Below are positions 36,561 to 45,104 of a DNA stretch of 64,000 nt, one piece after another (the first letter of the stretch is position 1; the number at the start of each line of letters is the position of its first letter). The position numbers and the translations under genes were made by a program. Where the stretch lies: contig JAOARQ010000047.1 in NCBI GenBank assembly GCA_025210455.1, positions 1 to 64,000 of the forward strand. Reading direction: 5' to 3'. Under the pieces are notes generated by a model, which was not told the origin of the DNA, made no database searches, and saw nothing but the letters and a program-made list of their open reading frames with translations. This stretch comes from Pelagimonas sp. (GTDB lineage Bacteria; Pseudomonadota; Alphaproteobacteria; Rhodobacterales; Rhodobacteraceae).

Positions 36561-38645
36561 GTGGCGCTTTCTGTTCCTCAACCTATCCTTGATGCGCTGA
36601 CCGATGTGGTCATGCCCCGCCTGAACCCCGAACCAAAAGCCGCGCAGCACATGCAGATCGGCGGCTTTGACGTGCCGGTCTATCCCTGTGGGGCGCTGGT
36701 GATCGGCAGCGGCGCGGCTGGTCTGCGCACAGCGGTTGAAATGAAACGCCGCGGCATGGATGTGACCCTGATCAGCCAAAGCGCCTGGGGGGGCACATCG
36801 GCCTGTTCCGGGTCAGACAAGCAAACCCTGCACACCGCCAATACCAAAGATCAGGGCGATGACTTTCAGGATATGGCCCGCGCGCTGCGTGCGGGTGGCG
36901 CCATGGACGAAGACACCGCCTATATAGAAGCGGTGGGCTCGATCCGGGCCATGGCGTCGCTGCAATATCTTGGGCTGCCTCTGCCCCAGGATGATCTGGG
37001 CGGCACATTACGCTATCAGACCGATCATGACGAAGTGGGCCGTGCAACATCCTGTGGGCCGCGCACCTCGCGCCTGATGGTCAAGGTTCTGGCCCAAGAG
37101 GCAATGCAGCTGAATATCCCGCTGTACAATCACACAACGGCAGTGAAAGTCCTGCTGGAACAGGGCCGTGTGGCCGGTGTGCTGGCCATGCGCCACAAGG
37201 AAACCAGCGAAAGCAACCCCTATGGTCTGGCGCTGTATCCCTGTCATGCGCTGGTCTTTGCCGCAGGCGGCCCCGGTGAACTTTACCGCGACAGCGTTTT
37301 TCCCAATGGCTGCTTTGGCACGCTGGGGCTGGCGCTGGAAACCGGGCTGGCCCTGACCAATATCACCGAAAGCCAGTTTGGTATTGGCACCCGCCGCGAA
37401 GGTTTTCCGTGGAATCTGTCGGGCACCTATGTGCAGGTCATCCCACATATCTATTCCGTCGATGATCAGGGCAAAGAGCACCATTTTCTGGCGGAATACT
37501 ACCGCAGCACGCAGGAAATGGCGTCGAACGTCTTTCGCAAGGGCTATCAATGGCCTTTCCACGCCAGCCGGATGCTGGATTTCCAATCCAGTCTGGTGGA
37601 TCTGGCGATCTTCCGCGAAGGTCAGAAACATCGCCGGGTGTTCATGGATTTCAATCGCAATCCGCTTCCCATTCCGGGCGACGCCCCCTTTAGTCTGGAC
37701 CGGCTGGATGACGATGTCAGCCAATATCTGAAAACCGCAGGAGCAGATCACAACTTGCCGATTGACAGGCTGCGCCATATGAACCCGCTCGCGATTGAAC
37801 TGTACAAGCGATACAAGGTTGATATCACGGCAGAACCCTTGGAATTTGCGGTAAATAATCAGCATATGAACGGTGGCATCGCCGTGGATATCTGGGGGCG
37901 CACCAATATTGCGGGCATCTATGCGGTTGGCGAAGCCTCGGGCACCCATGGGGTGACGCGCCCGGGCGGATCCGCGCTGAATGCCGGGCAGGTGTTTGGC
38001 ACCCGCGTGGCCGAACATATCGCAGCGGAGGGCCGCGCCGCTCAGGCACCAACAGGTGACCTGAACAAGTGCGCCACAGCGGCCGTGACCGCACTGCAAA
38101 CGGTGCTGAACCCCGAAAGCGACCTGACGCCAAAGGACATTCGCGATGATATTCAGGCCCGCATGAGCGACCATGCAGGCATCCTGTGTACCCCCGCCAA
38201 TGTCGCAAAGGCCCGCGCTGAGGCCGCCACGCTTAGCGCAGCAATCCGCGAAAAAGGCATCGCCTTCAGCCGCAACAGTGAAACCGCCCGTGTCGTGCAA
38301 TGGCAACAAATGGCGCTTGCCTCTGAGGCGGTGCTGACCGCGCTGGATCACTATATCGCGCAGGGCGGTGGCAGTCGCGGTGCACGGGCCATCTGCGATC
38401 CCAACGGGGAAAGCCTGCCAGAGTCGGTGAACGGCCCCCTGCCCGAGGTCGGCTTTCGCGCCGAGCGCAGCGAAGACATGCATAGCCAGCTGATCGTGCA
38501 GTTTGATGGGGAAAAGATGACAGTCACCAGCCGCCCGAACAGACCCTTTGACGAAGCTGCGAAATCCTTCTTTGAACGCGATTGGCCCGCTTGGCTGACC
38601 GGCGGTATTTATGACCTGCCCCAAAAGGAAACACCATCGTGCTAA
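36561..38645 (+). CDS. Fumarate-reductase/succinate-dehydrogenase-like FAD oxidoreductase
   Basis: This soluble flavoprotein of 694 residues starts with GTG at 36561, preceded by AAAAGG. It has the FAD motif VIGSGAAGLRTAVEMKRRGM near residue 49, HMNGGIAVDIWGRTNIAGIY and YAVGEASGTHGVTRPGGSA (about 450-480), as in FrdA/SdhA and L-aspartate oxidase. A helical C-terminal domain follows, then a unique tail. No partner iron-sulfur or membrane subunit genes are next to it. It would remove two hydrogens from, or reduce a C=C in, a substrate of this pathway. The GTG of the KDG kinase gene overlaps its end. Confidence 0.83.
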   Translation: MALSVPQPILDALTDVVMPRLNPEPKAAQHMQIGGFDVPVYPCGALVIGSGAAGLRTAVEMKRRGMDVTLISQSAWGGTSACSGSDKQTLHTANTKDQGDDFQDMARALRAGGAMDEDTAYIEAVGSIRAMASLQYLGLPLPQDDLGGTLRYQTDHDEVGRATSCGPRTSRLMVKVLAQEAMQLNIPLYNHTTAVKVLLEQGRVAGVLAMRHKETSESNPYGLALYPCHALVFAAGGPGELYRDSVFPNGCFGTLGLALETGLALTNITESQFGIGTRREGFPWNLSGTYVQVIPHIYSVDDQGKEHHFLAEYYRSTQEMASNVFRKGYQWPFHASRMLDFQSSLVDLAIFREGQKHRRVFMDFNRNPLPIPGDAPFSLDRLDDDVSQYLKTAGADHNLPIDRLRHMNPLAIELYKRYKVDITAEPLEFAVNNQHMNGGIAVDIWGRTNIAGIYAVGEASGTHGVTRPGGSALNAGQVFGTRVAEHIAAEGRAAQAPTGDLNKCATAAVTALQTVLNPESDLTPKDIRDDIQARMSDHAGILCTPANVAKARAEAATLSAAIREKGIAFSRNSETARVVQWQQMALASEAVLTALDHYIAQGGGSRGARAICDPNGESLPESVNGPLPEVGFRAERSEDMHSQLIVQFDGEKMTVTSRPNRPFDEAAKSFFERDWPAWLTGGIYDLPQKETPSC

Positions 38646-39583
38646 GCTTTCACAACAGCCGCACCATCGCCATTGGCGAGGCCATGATCGAAATGGCCGT
38701 TGTGGGGGAAAACACCTATAAACGCAGCTTTGCAGGCGATACCTTCAACACCGCCTGGCATATGTCACAGGTGCCCGGCGCCGATATTCCGGTGGGGTTT
38801 CTGACCCGTGTTGGCACTGACGCGGTGTCTGACAGCTTTATTGCCGATGTGCAGGCGGATGGGCTGGATAGCTCAGTGATTGGGCGGGATATGCAGCGCA
38901 CGATGGGGCTGTATATGATCGAACTGGATGGGGTGGAGCGCAGCTTCCACTATTGGCGCGACCAGTCAGCCGCGCGCCGTCTGGCAGAGGATCGGACCTG
39001 GCTGGATCAGTCTCTGGCAGGGTGTGGTCTGATCCACCTCTCTGGCATCACCCTGGCCATTCTTTCCCCTCAGGCGCGTGAAACCCTTTTTCTGGCAATC
39101 AGCAAAGCGCGGGCAGCGGGCGCGCGGGTCTCACTTGATCCCAATATTCGCCCCCGGCTTTGGTCCTCTCCCGATGAAACCCGTCAGGTTATGTCAAAGT
39201 TTTACGCCCTCGCGGATATCGCCCTGCCCAGCTTTGATGATGAACACAGCCTTTGGGGCGATAGCACACCCGCAGAGACAGTCGAACGGCTGCAAGCCGC
39301 TGGTGTGGGCGAGATCATCGTCAAAGATGGCGCGAACCCCGCCACAGTTGCCGCTGGTTCAATGGTGACACAGCTGGCGACACCGCCTGTTGCGCGGATC
39401 CGGGATACCACCGGGGCAGGCGATGCCTTTAACGCCGGGTATCTCGTGGCCCGCCTGAAAGGCTATGATCCGGTTCAGGCCATCGCCCCGGCGCAGACGC
39501 TGTCAGCAGAGGTGATCGGGCATTTTGGCGCGCGTATTCCCAAAGAACATGTGCCCGCCATCCCCACCTTCACCACCACATGA
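38639..39583 (+). CDS. kdgK: 2-dehydro-3-deoxygluconate kinase
   Basis: This PfkB-family sugar kinase has 314 residues and a GTG start at 38639 overlapping the flavoprotein stop. Its N-terminal IAIGEAMIEMAVVGENTYKRSFAGDTFNTA and the RDTTGAGDAFNAGYL motif with catalytic Asp near the C-terminus match KDG kinases. It phosphorylates 2-keto-3-deoxygluconate to KDPG, the substrate of the next gene product. A related 2-keto-3-deoxy sugar acid is also possible. Confidence 0.87.
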   Translation: MLSFHNSRTIAIGEAMIEMAVVGENTYKRSFAGDTFNTAWHMSQVPGADIPVGFLTRVGTDAVSDSFIADVQADGLDSSVIGRDMQRTMGLYMIELDGVERSFHYWRDQSAARRLAEDRTWLDQSLAGCGLIHLSGITLAILSPQARETLFLAISKARAAGARVSLDPNIRPRLWSSPDETRQVMSKFYALADIALPSFDDEHSLWGDSTPAETVERLQAAGVGEIIVKDGANPATVAAGSMVTQLATPPVARIRDTTGAGDAFNAGYLVARLKGYDPVQAIAPAQTLSAEVIGHFGARIPKEHVPAIPTFTTT

Positions 39584-39594
39584 AAGGCACCAGC

Positions 39595-40239
39595 ATGGAT
39601 GTTTTTGATCAGCTTGCCACGCGGGGCGTGGTGCCGGTGATCTCGATTGACGACGCCAAAGATGCCCTGCCTTTGGCTGACGCTTTGGCCGAAGGCGGGC
39701 TGCCTGTGGCCGAAATCACCTTCCGCACACCTGCCGCGGCCCAAAGCATCGCACAGATTTCAAAACATCGCCCCGGCTTTCTGGTGGGGGCCGGGACAGT
39801 CCTGAATGTGGATCAGGTGGATACGGCGATGGAAAGCGGCGCGACATTCGCCCTCTCTCCCGGCCTTGATCCTGTTACAGTCGCCCATGCGCAGCATCGG
39901 GGGCTGCCCTTTGCGCCGGGTATCATGACGCCATCGGATCTGCAGATGGGGCTGCGCGCGGGCTGTAAGCTGCTCAAGTTCTTTCCAGCCGTGCCCGCTG
40001 GCGGCGTTGAGATGCTGCGCAATATCGCAGCGCCCTATCTGCACACCGGCGTTCGTTTCAACCCAACCGGTGGTGTGACCCCGGACAATATGGCGACGTG
40101 GCTTGGCTATGCGCCGGTTGTCGCGGTGGGGGGCACCTGGATCGCCAGATCTGAAGATATCGCCCAAGGCAACTGGTCAAAGATCACCGAAAACGCAGCA
40201 AAGGCTGTGTCTTTGGTACAATCACTGCGTGGCACTTGA
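39595..40239 (+). CDS. eda: KDPG aldolase (2-dehydro-3-deoxy-6-phosphogluconate aldolase)
   Basis: This class I aldolase of 214 residues has the Schiff-base lysine K128 in CKLLKFFPA, E40 in AEITFRT, GAGTVLN and a phosphate site in NPTGGVTP. It splits KDPG into pyruvate and glyceraldehyde 3-phosphate. The ATG at 39595 has AAAGG 7 nt upstream; an ATG at 39580 overlapping the kinase stop would add five residues. It closes the cluster and shows that part of the substrate carbon ends in an Entner-Doudoroff route. No sugar-acid dehydratase that would make KDG is present in the cluster. Confidence 0.9.
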   Translation: MDVFDQLATRGVVPVISIDDAKDALPLADALAEGGLPVAEITFRTPAAAQSIAQISKHRPGFLVGAGTVLNVDQVDTAMESGATFALSPGLDPVTVAHAQHRGLPFAPGIMTPSDLQMGLRAGCKLLKFFPAVPAGGVEMLRNIAAPYLHTGVRFNPTGGVTPDNMATWLGYAPVVAVGGTWIARSEDIAQGNWSKITENAAKAVSLVQSLRGT

Positions 40240-40361
40240 CACAGGAATCGGCGATCGCAAAAGCAGACACAACACCAACCCCGTCATTGACCACCTCGAC
40301 ACAATTGGCAGAATATGCCAGCGGTAAAGGCCAAGCCAATATTTGACCCCTGGTAGAACAC

Positions 40362-41045
40362 ATGAAAATCCTGCTGCTGGAAGATGATCAAGAGATCGGC
40401 ACATGGGTCCGTGATGGGCTGACGCGATCCGGCCATGTGGTGGACTGGCTGGAAAACGGCCGCGATGCGCTGATTGCAGGGGCCGCCCAAAGCTATGATC
40501 TTTTCATTCTCGACCGAATGACCCCAGAGATTGACGGGCTGTCGGTGCTGAAATCCCTGCGCGCCGCAAAAAACATGACACCGGCGCTGTTTCTGACGGC
40601 GCTGGGGGATGTGGATGACCGGGTCGAAGGATTGCAGGCCGGCGCAGATGACTATCTGACCAAACCCTTTGCCTTTTCCGAACTTGACGCGCGCGTCGCC
40701 GCACTGGGCCGCCGCCTGCAAGGCACCGCTGGCGCCGAAGCGACCACATTGACAGCAGGTGACATTCAGCTTGATCTGCTGAAACAGAACGCGGTGCGGC
40801 AGGGCAAACCTCTTGATTTGAACGCCAAGGAATTCCGCCTGCTTGAGGCCTTCTTGCGCTCGGATGGGCGGGTTGTGACCCGGAACATGCTGCTGGAAAA
40901 GGTCTGGGATATGAATTTCGACCCAACCACCAGCGTGGTTGAAACTCACATCAGCCGTCTGCGCAGCAAGTTAGAAAAACCTTTTCAGGATTCCGTCATC
41001 AGAACCATCCGAGGCGCAGGATATATCTTTGAACCCAAGACATAA
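40362..41045 (+). CDS. OmpR-family response regulator
   Basis: This 227-residue protein has a receiver domain (residues 1-115) with the acidic pair ED at 7-8, phospho-acceptor D51 in FILDRMTPEIDG and the conserved K in TKPF. A winged-helix DNA-binding domain ends with THISRLRSKL and RTIRGAGYIF. It is followed by its kinase gene, which overlaps it by 17 nt if the TTG start is used. The 122-bp gap upstream holds a weak TTGACC-N18-GAATAT promoter-like sequence. Target genes may be the small membrane proteins downstream, by proximity only. Confidence 0.9.
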   Translation: MKILLLEDDQEIGTWVRDGLTRSGHVVDWLENGRDALIAGAAQSYDLFILDRMTPEIDGLSVLKSLRAAKNMTPALFLTALGDVDDRVEGLQAGADDYLTKPFAFSELDARVAALGRRLQGTAGAEATTLTAGDIQLDLLKQNAVRQGKPLDLNAKEFRLLEAFLRSDGRVVTRNMLLEKVWDMNFDPTTSVVETHISRLRSKLEKPFQDSVIRTIRGAGYIFEPKT

Positions 41046-42390
41046 GCTTTTACAGATCCTGCGGATGTCAGCGCTGCGGCAGGCGATGCTGCTGACGGCG
41101 CTCTTTGTGGCTGTGCTAACCATTGCTGGCGTCTTTGCCATTCTGGAACTAAATCGCGAATTTGACAAAAGGATCCGCAGCGAGCTGCGTTCAGGCTTTA
41201 CTGCCGTTGCCACTGAAATTGCCGGAAAAAACCCGGTACAGAATTACGCCCCCGCATTGGGGCTGGATATGGTGCATTTCACCCCCTCAGATCAGAAGAT
41301 CCCCAAAAGACTGAACCATGCGGATGGGTTCTTTGAGCGGTCAGACGATGATGATCCCTTTGGGCGACGGCCCTCTGCCTGGAACAATGGCAAATGGCTT
41401 TACTTTGCTGGGCCTGTTGAGGGGGGGCATCTGGTTGTTGGTGTCAATCTCTGGCATCGTGACGAATTCGAAGAAATCACCCTGCAAACCCTTGTGGGTG
41501 TTGGTGTTCTTTCTGCAATTGTTGCGCTGATCTTTGGCATCTGGCTGGGGGTGTATAATCAGCGGCGCATCACCGCGATTTCCAGTGTGCTGAACAAAGT
41601 GGCCAGTGGCGATCTGACAGCCCGTGTCGCCCCCCTGCGCAACAGTGATGATATGGATGATCTGGCCCGCCGGGTGGATGACACCACCGCGCAACTGGAT
41701 CGTCTGATGCGGCAGGCACGAGGGTTTTCTGCCAATATCGCCCATGATCTCAAGACACCTCTGACGCGCCTGCGGATCCGGCTGGAAACGGCCCTGACCG
41801 CCGAAGCCGATGACGGCGACAGTCTGGAACAGATCGGTGCCGCGCTGGAACAGGCCGACAAGGTCATCGCGATTTTCGATGCCTTCTTGCGTATCGCAAA
41901 GCTGGAGTCCGGAGCTTCCAAGACGAATTTCACCACCGTCGCCTTGCAAGACATCGTCGAAGATATCACCGATGCCTATGGCCCGGTGATCGAAGACAGC
42001 GGGCGCGTGTTGCGCATTGATCTTGATCCAAATGCCCAGATCACAGGCGACCGGGTTTTACTGATCCAGATGCTGGCGAATATGATCGAAAACGCCTTGC
42101 GCCATACCCCCGAGGGCAGCCCGCTGCGTCTGGTCGCCAACACCCGCGAACTTGGGCTGGCCGATCAGGGGCCAGGCATCGCACCGGAACATCACGAAAA
42201 AGTCCTGCAACCGCTTTACCGGCTTGAGAAAAGCCGCACAACAGAGGGGGCGGGTCTGGGGCTGGCGCTGGTCAAAACCATTGCTGATCTGCATGGCGCC
42301 AGCTTGCGGCTTTCCCCCGATCCCGAAACGGGAAAAGGCCTGTATATCCGCTGCCTTCTGCCCGCAAACGCCAAGCTTACAAGATTGTAA
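41029..42390 (+). CDS. Sensor histidine kinase
   Basis: This inner-membrane kinase of 453 residues has transmembrane segments at about 17-40 and 152-175 and a small periplasmic domain containing the acidic stretch FFERSDDDDPFGRR. It continues with a HAMP domain, a HisKA domain with H239 in ANIAHDLKTPLTRLR, and a HATPase domain (NMIENALRHTPEG, GPGIAPE, GAGLGLALVKTI). The start is a TTG inside the regulator gene; the next ATG at 41065 lacks a ribosome site. The short periplasmic acidic loop would suit sensing of cations or envelope state. The signal is not known. Confidence 0.87.
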   Translation: MNPRHKLLQILRMSALRQAMLLTALFVAVLTIAGVFAILELNREFDKRIRSELRSGFTAVATEIAGKNPVQNYAPALGLDMVHFTPSDQKIPKRLNHADGFFERSDDDDPFGRRPSAWNNGKWLYFAGPVEGGHLVVGVNLWHRDEFEEITLQTLVGVGVLSAIVALIFGIWLGVYNQRRITAISSVLNKVASGDLTARVAPLRNSDDMDDLARRVDDTTAQLDRLMRQARGFSANIAHDLKTPLTRLRIRLETALTAEADDGDSLEQIGAALEQADKVIAIFDAFLRIAKLESGASKTNFTTVALQDIVEDITDAYGPVIEDSGRVLRIDLDPNAQITGDRVLLIQMLANMIENALRHTPEGSPLRLVANTRELGLADQGPGIAPEHHEKVLQPLYRLEKSRTTEGAGLGLALVKTIADLHGASLRLSPDPETGKGLYIRCLLPANAKLTRL

Positions 42391-42465
42391 ACTGCGCGTC
42401 AGGCAAGTGAAGACCCGGCTGGCTATCTGTTCTGCAATGAAGACAGAAACAGAAAGGACCAGCCA

Positions 42466-42702
42466 ATGACTTCGGTTAAAAACTTCTTTGCAGTGACTCT
42501 GGGTGTCATGGGCGCGGTGGTGCTTGCACCCTTTGTCGCGTTCTTCGGCCTGATGATGCTGGGGCTGACATTCGGGTTGTCCCTGATTGCCGCCGGCACC
42601 GTCACCTATATGGCCAAAACTGCGCAGGCTGATGCCGCTGAAACCCCTGATGCGGCCCCCGAAACACGTGACGCGGATGCCGCCACCGCGCAGCCTGCCT
42701 AA
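42466..42702 (+). CDS. Small membrane protein with two helices
   Basis: This 78-residue protein has a hydrophobic stretch at about 7-31 and another at about 32-50, then a polar tail rich in Ala, Asp, Glu and Pro (about 52-78). AGAAAGGA precedes the ATG. I do not recognise the family. It follows the two-component genes by 75 bp and is followed 17 bp later by another small membrane protein, so the pair may be targets or partners of the sensor kinase. Confidence 0.75.
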   Translation: MTSVKNFFAVTLGVMGAVVLAPFVAFFGLMMLGLTFGLSLIAAGTVTYMAKTAQADAAETPDAAPETRDADAATAQPA

Positions 42703-42719
42703 GGATCACAGGATAGGCC

Positions 42720-42914
42720 ATGCGTATTTATCTGATCACCGGCGCAGTTGTAATTGTCCTTGGCGTTGGATCGACCCTTGCCATGGGCGGCTATGACGAC
42801 ATGTTCGAACTCAGCGGCTGGGACCGCGATCATCGCTCTGATTGGTATCACGATGCGACCCACCGCGACGGATCGCGGGATCGGCACCGCCGCAACCACT
42901 CTGACCACGACTAG
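42720..42914 (+). CDS. Very small membrane-anchored protein with a His/Asp/Arg-rich tail
   Basis: This 64-residue protein has one hydrophobic segment (about 3-22, also possible as a signal peptide). It is followed by an extremely polar tail in which roughly two thirds of the residues from about 33 to 64 are H, D, R, S or N, ending RNHSDHD. AAGGATCACAGGA precedes the ATG. The tail could bind divalent metal ions, but this is inference. No known domain is seen. Confidence 0.65.
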   Translation: MRIYLITGAVVIVLGVGSTLAMGGYDDMFELSGWDRDHRSDWYHDATHRDGSRDRHRRNHSDHD

Positions 42915-42929
42915 CACTCAGTTGAAACT

Positions 42930-42951
42930 GGCCCTCGCCCCCACGAGGGCC
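42930..42951 (+). other. Hairpin after the small membrane protein genes
   Basis: GGCCCTCG and CGAGGGCC form an 8-bp GC-rich stem with a 6-nt loop, 15 nt after the stop codon and before the glycosyltransferase gene. It has no T-run, so it may be a weak terminator or attenuator. Confidence 0.5.
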
Positions 42952-42972
42952 CCATCACACGATGTCCAAACC

Positions 42973-43725
42973 ATGAAAACACAGCCCACCCCAGACACAC
43001 CGCCCCTGTCGGTGATCATCATCACCTTGAATGAACAGCAGCGGCTGCCGCGTCTTTTGCAGGATCTGCGCGCGCAGACCTTCCAGGATTTCGAAATCAT
43101 CCATGTCGACAGCAATAGCGAGGATCAGACTGTCGCTGTATCGCGGCACTATGCCGATCAGTTTAATCATTATTCGATCCTTGAAATGCGCAATCGCGGC
43201 GTCAGCCTGGGCCGCAACACCGGGGCACAACAGGCCCAGGGCGCACGCCTGCTGTTTCTTGATGCCGACACCCGCCTTCAGCCGGATTTCATCGAAACCA
43301 GCCTGCAAGAGCTGAGCGCAAAACAGCTTGAGCTGGGGATTGTCTGCATGTCATCTGAGGGCCTGCCCCTGAAACACGTTCTGGGCTATGAAACCTTCAA
43401 TCTGGGCATCCGGGCGACATCGCGGTTTTTCCCAACCGCCGTGGGGGCCTGCCTGTTTTCGACCAAAGACATGCATGATCTGATCGAGGGCTTTGATGAA
43501 ACCCTCTCGCTTTGCGAAGACTGCAACTATGCGCTCAAAGGCTTTCAATGTGATCCCCGGAAAATCGGCGTGCTGAAAACGCGCTTTGGGTTTGATCCAA
43601 GGCGTCTGGATCAGGATGGATCGCTGCGCACCGGGCTGACCTATCTGCGGGCCAATGTGCGGCGTTTCTTTGTCGGGGAACTGCACAAAAACGAAATTCC
43701 CTACCAGTTTGGCCACTACAGCTAA
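42973..43725 (+). CDS. Family 2 glycosyltransferase
   Basis: This 250-residue protein has the GT-A fold: PLSVIIITLNEQQRLPRLL at the start, HVDSNSEDQT, and the metal-binding FLDADTRLQPDFIE (DxD-type) at about 95-108. It lacks clear membrane helices. It would transfer a sugar from a nucleotide donor to an envelope lipid or polysaccharide. The ATG at 42973 is chosen since the longer frame runs through the small gene upstream. It is 12 bp before the DedA-family gene. Confidence 0.83.
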   Translation: MKTQPTPDTPPLSVIIITLNEQQRLPRLLQDLRAQTFQDFEIIHVDSNSEDQTVAVSRHYADQFNHYSILEMRNRGVSLGRNTGAQQAQGARLLFLDADTRLQPDFIETSLQELSAKQLELGIVCMSSEGLPLKHVLGYETFNLGIRATSRFFPTAVGACLFSTKDMHDLIEGFDETLSLCEDCNYALKGFQCDPRKIGVLKTRFGFDPRRLDQDGSLRTGLTYLRANVRRFFVGELHKNEIPYQFGHYS

Positions 43726-43737
43726 GTCAATCGGATC

Positions 43738-45099
43738 ATGGACTTTTTACTGCATTACAGCGAGGCGGGCATTTTGTTTGCACTCGCCCTGATCGCCTTT
43801 CTCGACACATTGATAGGCATCGGCTTTTTCGTCTTCGGAGAAGTGGCTTTTCTGGCCGCTGGCGCAACTCTGGCCACCACCGGACAATGGGGCGGCGTCA
43901 TTGTCGTGATGCTGGCGGCCTGGCTGGGTGATCAGACCAGTTTCTTTCTGGGGCGCAGGCTGGGCGCTCGTTTGATCATTCGCTTTCTCAAACCCGCAAA
44001 GCGCCGCCGCGCCTGGCGACGTGCTGCTGCAAAGCTGCACCGGCATGGGGCGGGCTTTATCGTCTTGTCGCGCCTTTTTGGCCCAACCGCCTGGGTCACC
44101 CCGTTTCTGGCAGGCAGCGCCGGTTTTCCGGCAGACAAATTTGCCTTTGCCTCGGCGGCGGGCGTTCTGTTGGGGGTCGGGCAATTCATCACCATAGGTG
44201 CGCTTGGGGCACTGGGCCTTTCAAATGTTCAGGGCATCGGCGCTTTTGTCATCGCCCATTGGGTCGCAATCGTGATCTTTGTCACAATGGCTGCAGTATT
44301 TCTTGTGATCATAACCCAAAGCAAACGCCATGCGCTGGCCAGATTGATCCTGGCCTCTTTCGCCGCTGCCTTTGTCTTTCTCTCAGCCAACCTGTTGTAT
44401 TTCTTTGGCACCACATCGCCTGCCAGCGCCGGTGAACCCAAACCCCTTACCGCAAAATCCGCCTGCGACCTGACAGGCCTGCCGCTTTTGGCCTCTGCCG
44501 GGCCAACCAATATGCACCTGCCGCAACCGGTCAACATCGCCCTGTTTTCAGCAAAGGAACCACGGGCGCTGATGGCAGACCTGGGCTGGATCGAGAACAC
44601 AATATTCAAACGTGGTGACATGGGCCTGCTTGAGTTTGTCCAGCTTATTCGCCAGCGCACCCCGCCGGTATCAGAACTGTATTTTCAGGGGCGGTCGGCT
44701 GACACGGCGCATCAACTGCCCGGAACACTTGCACAACGGGTGCATATCAGATGGTGGCAGGTGGCCAAGGTCGAGGGCGGGCATCTGTATTTTGGCGCAA
44801 TCAGCCGTGATGAAGAAATCGCCGTCAAATACTACGAAGCCATCCCGGCGATCCTGCATGACATTGATCACAAAGTAGATCTCGCACGCGATGCCTTTGC
44901 CAAAGAGGTCACCCATCTCACCAATTATGACAGCCTCGGTCTTGCGCCACTAATGCCGCCCACCGATGAGCTGGCGGCTCAGGATTATGTAACCGATGGT
45001 GGTGTGCTGATCCTGAAAGACGCGAAGACACCCCTGCCGCCCGATCAGATCTCCTGTCTGGGGCTGACGCCGCCGACACGGGAAAGCCAGCCGATCTAA
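43738..45099 (+). CDS. DedA-family membrane protein with an LssY-like C-terminal domain
   Basis: This 453-residue protein has two parts. Residues 1 to about 225 form a DedA/SNARE-associated domain with several membrane segments and the motif LSRLFGPTAWVTPFLAGSAG, as in undecaprenyl-phosphate or phospholipid flippases. A final helix (about 203-222) leads to a soluble LssY_C-like domain (about 240-440: DLGWIENTIFKRGD, RHxHW-like VHIRWWQVAKVEGGHLYFG). Similar fusions occur in proteobacteria. With the glycosyltransferase next door, a role in envelope lipid or carrier-lipid handling is inferred. Confidence 0.8.
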   Translation: MDFLLHYSEAGILFALALIAFLDTLIGIGFFVFGEVAFLAAGATLATTGQWGGVIVVMLAAWLGDQTSFFLGRRLGARLIIRFLKPAKRRRAWRRAAAKLHRHGAGFIVLSRLFGPTAWVTPFLAGSAGFPADKFAFASAAGVLLGVGQFITIGALGALGLSNVQGIGAFVIAHWVAIVIFVTMAAVFLVIITQSKRHALARLILASFAAAFVFLSANLLYFFGTTSPASAGEPKPLTAKSACDLTGLPLLASAGPTNMHLPQPVNIALFSAKEPRALMADLGWIENTIFKRGDMGLLEFVQLIRQRTPPVSELYFQGRSADTAHQLPGTLAQRVHIRWWQVAKVEGGHLYFGAISRDEEIAVKYYEAIPAILHDIDHKVDLARDAFAKEVTHLTNYDSLGLAPLMPPTDELAAQDYVTDGGVLILKDAKTPLPPDQISCLGLTPPTRESQPI

Positions 45100-45104
45100 C
45101 CCGT

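Noticed and set aside
35210-38624. Long antisense open frames (418 residues at 35210-36466 and 538 residues at 37008-38624) opposite the dehydrogenase and flavoprotein genes
   Set aside because: They mirror the codon structure of GC-rich genes on the other strand, have no ribosome site or domain, and overlap genes with clear motifs.
22764-40239. Sulfoquinovose Entner-Doudoroff pathway
   Set aside because: KDG kinase-like, aldolase and ALDH genes fit, but no lactonase, sulfogluconate dehydratase, sulfoquinovosidase or sulfolactate exporter is present.
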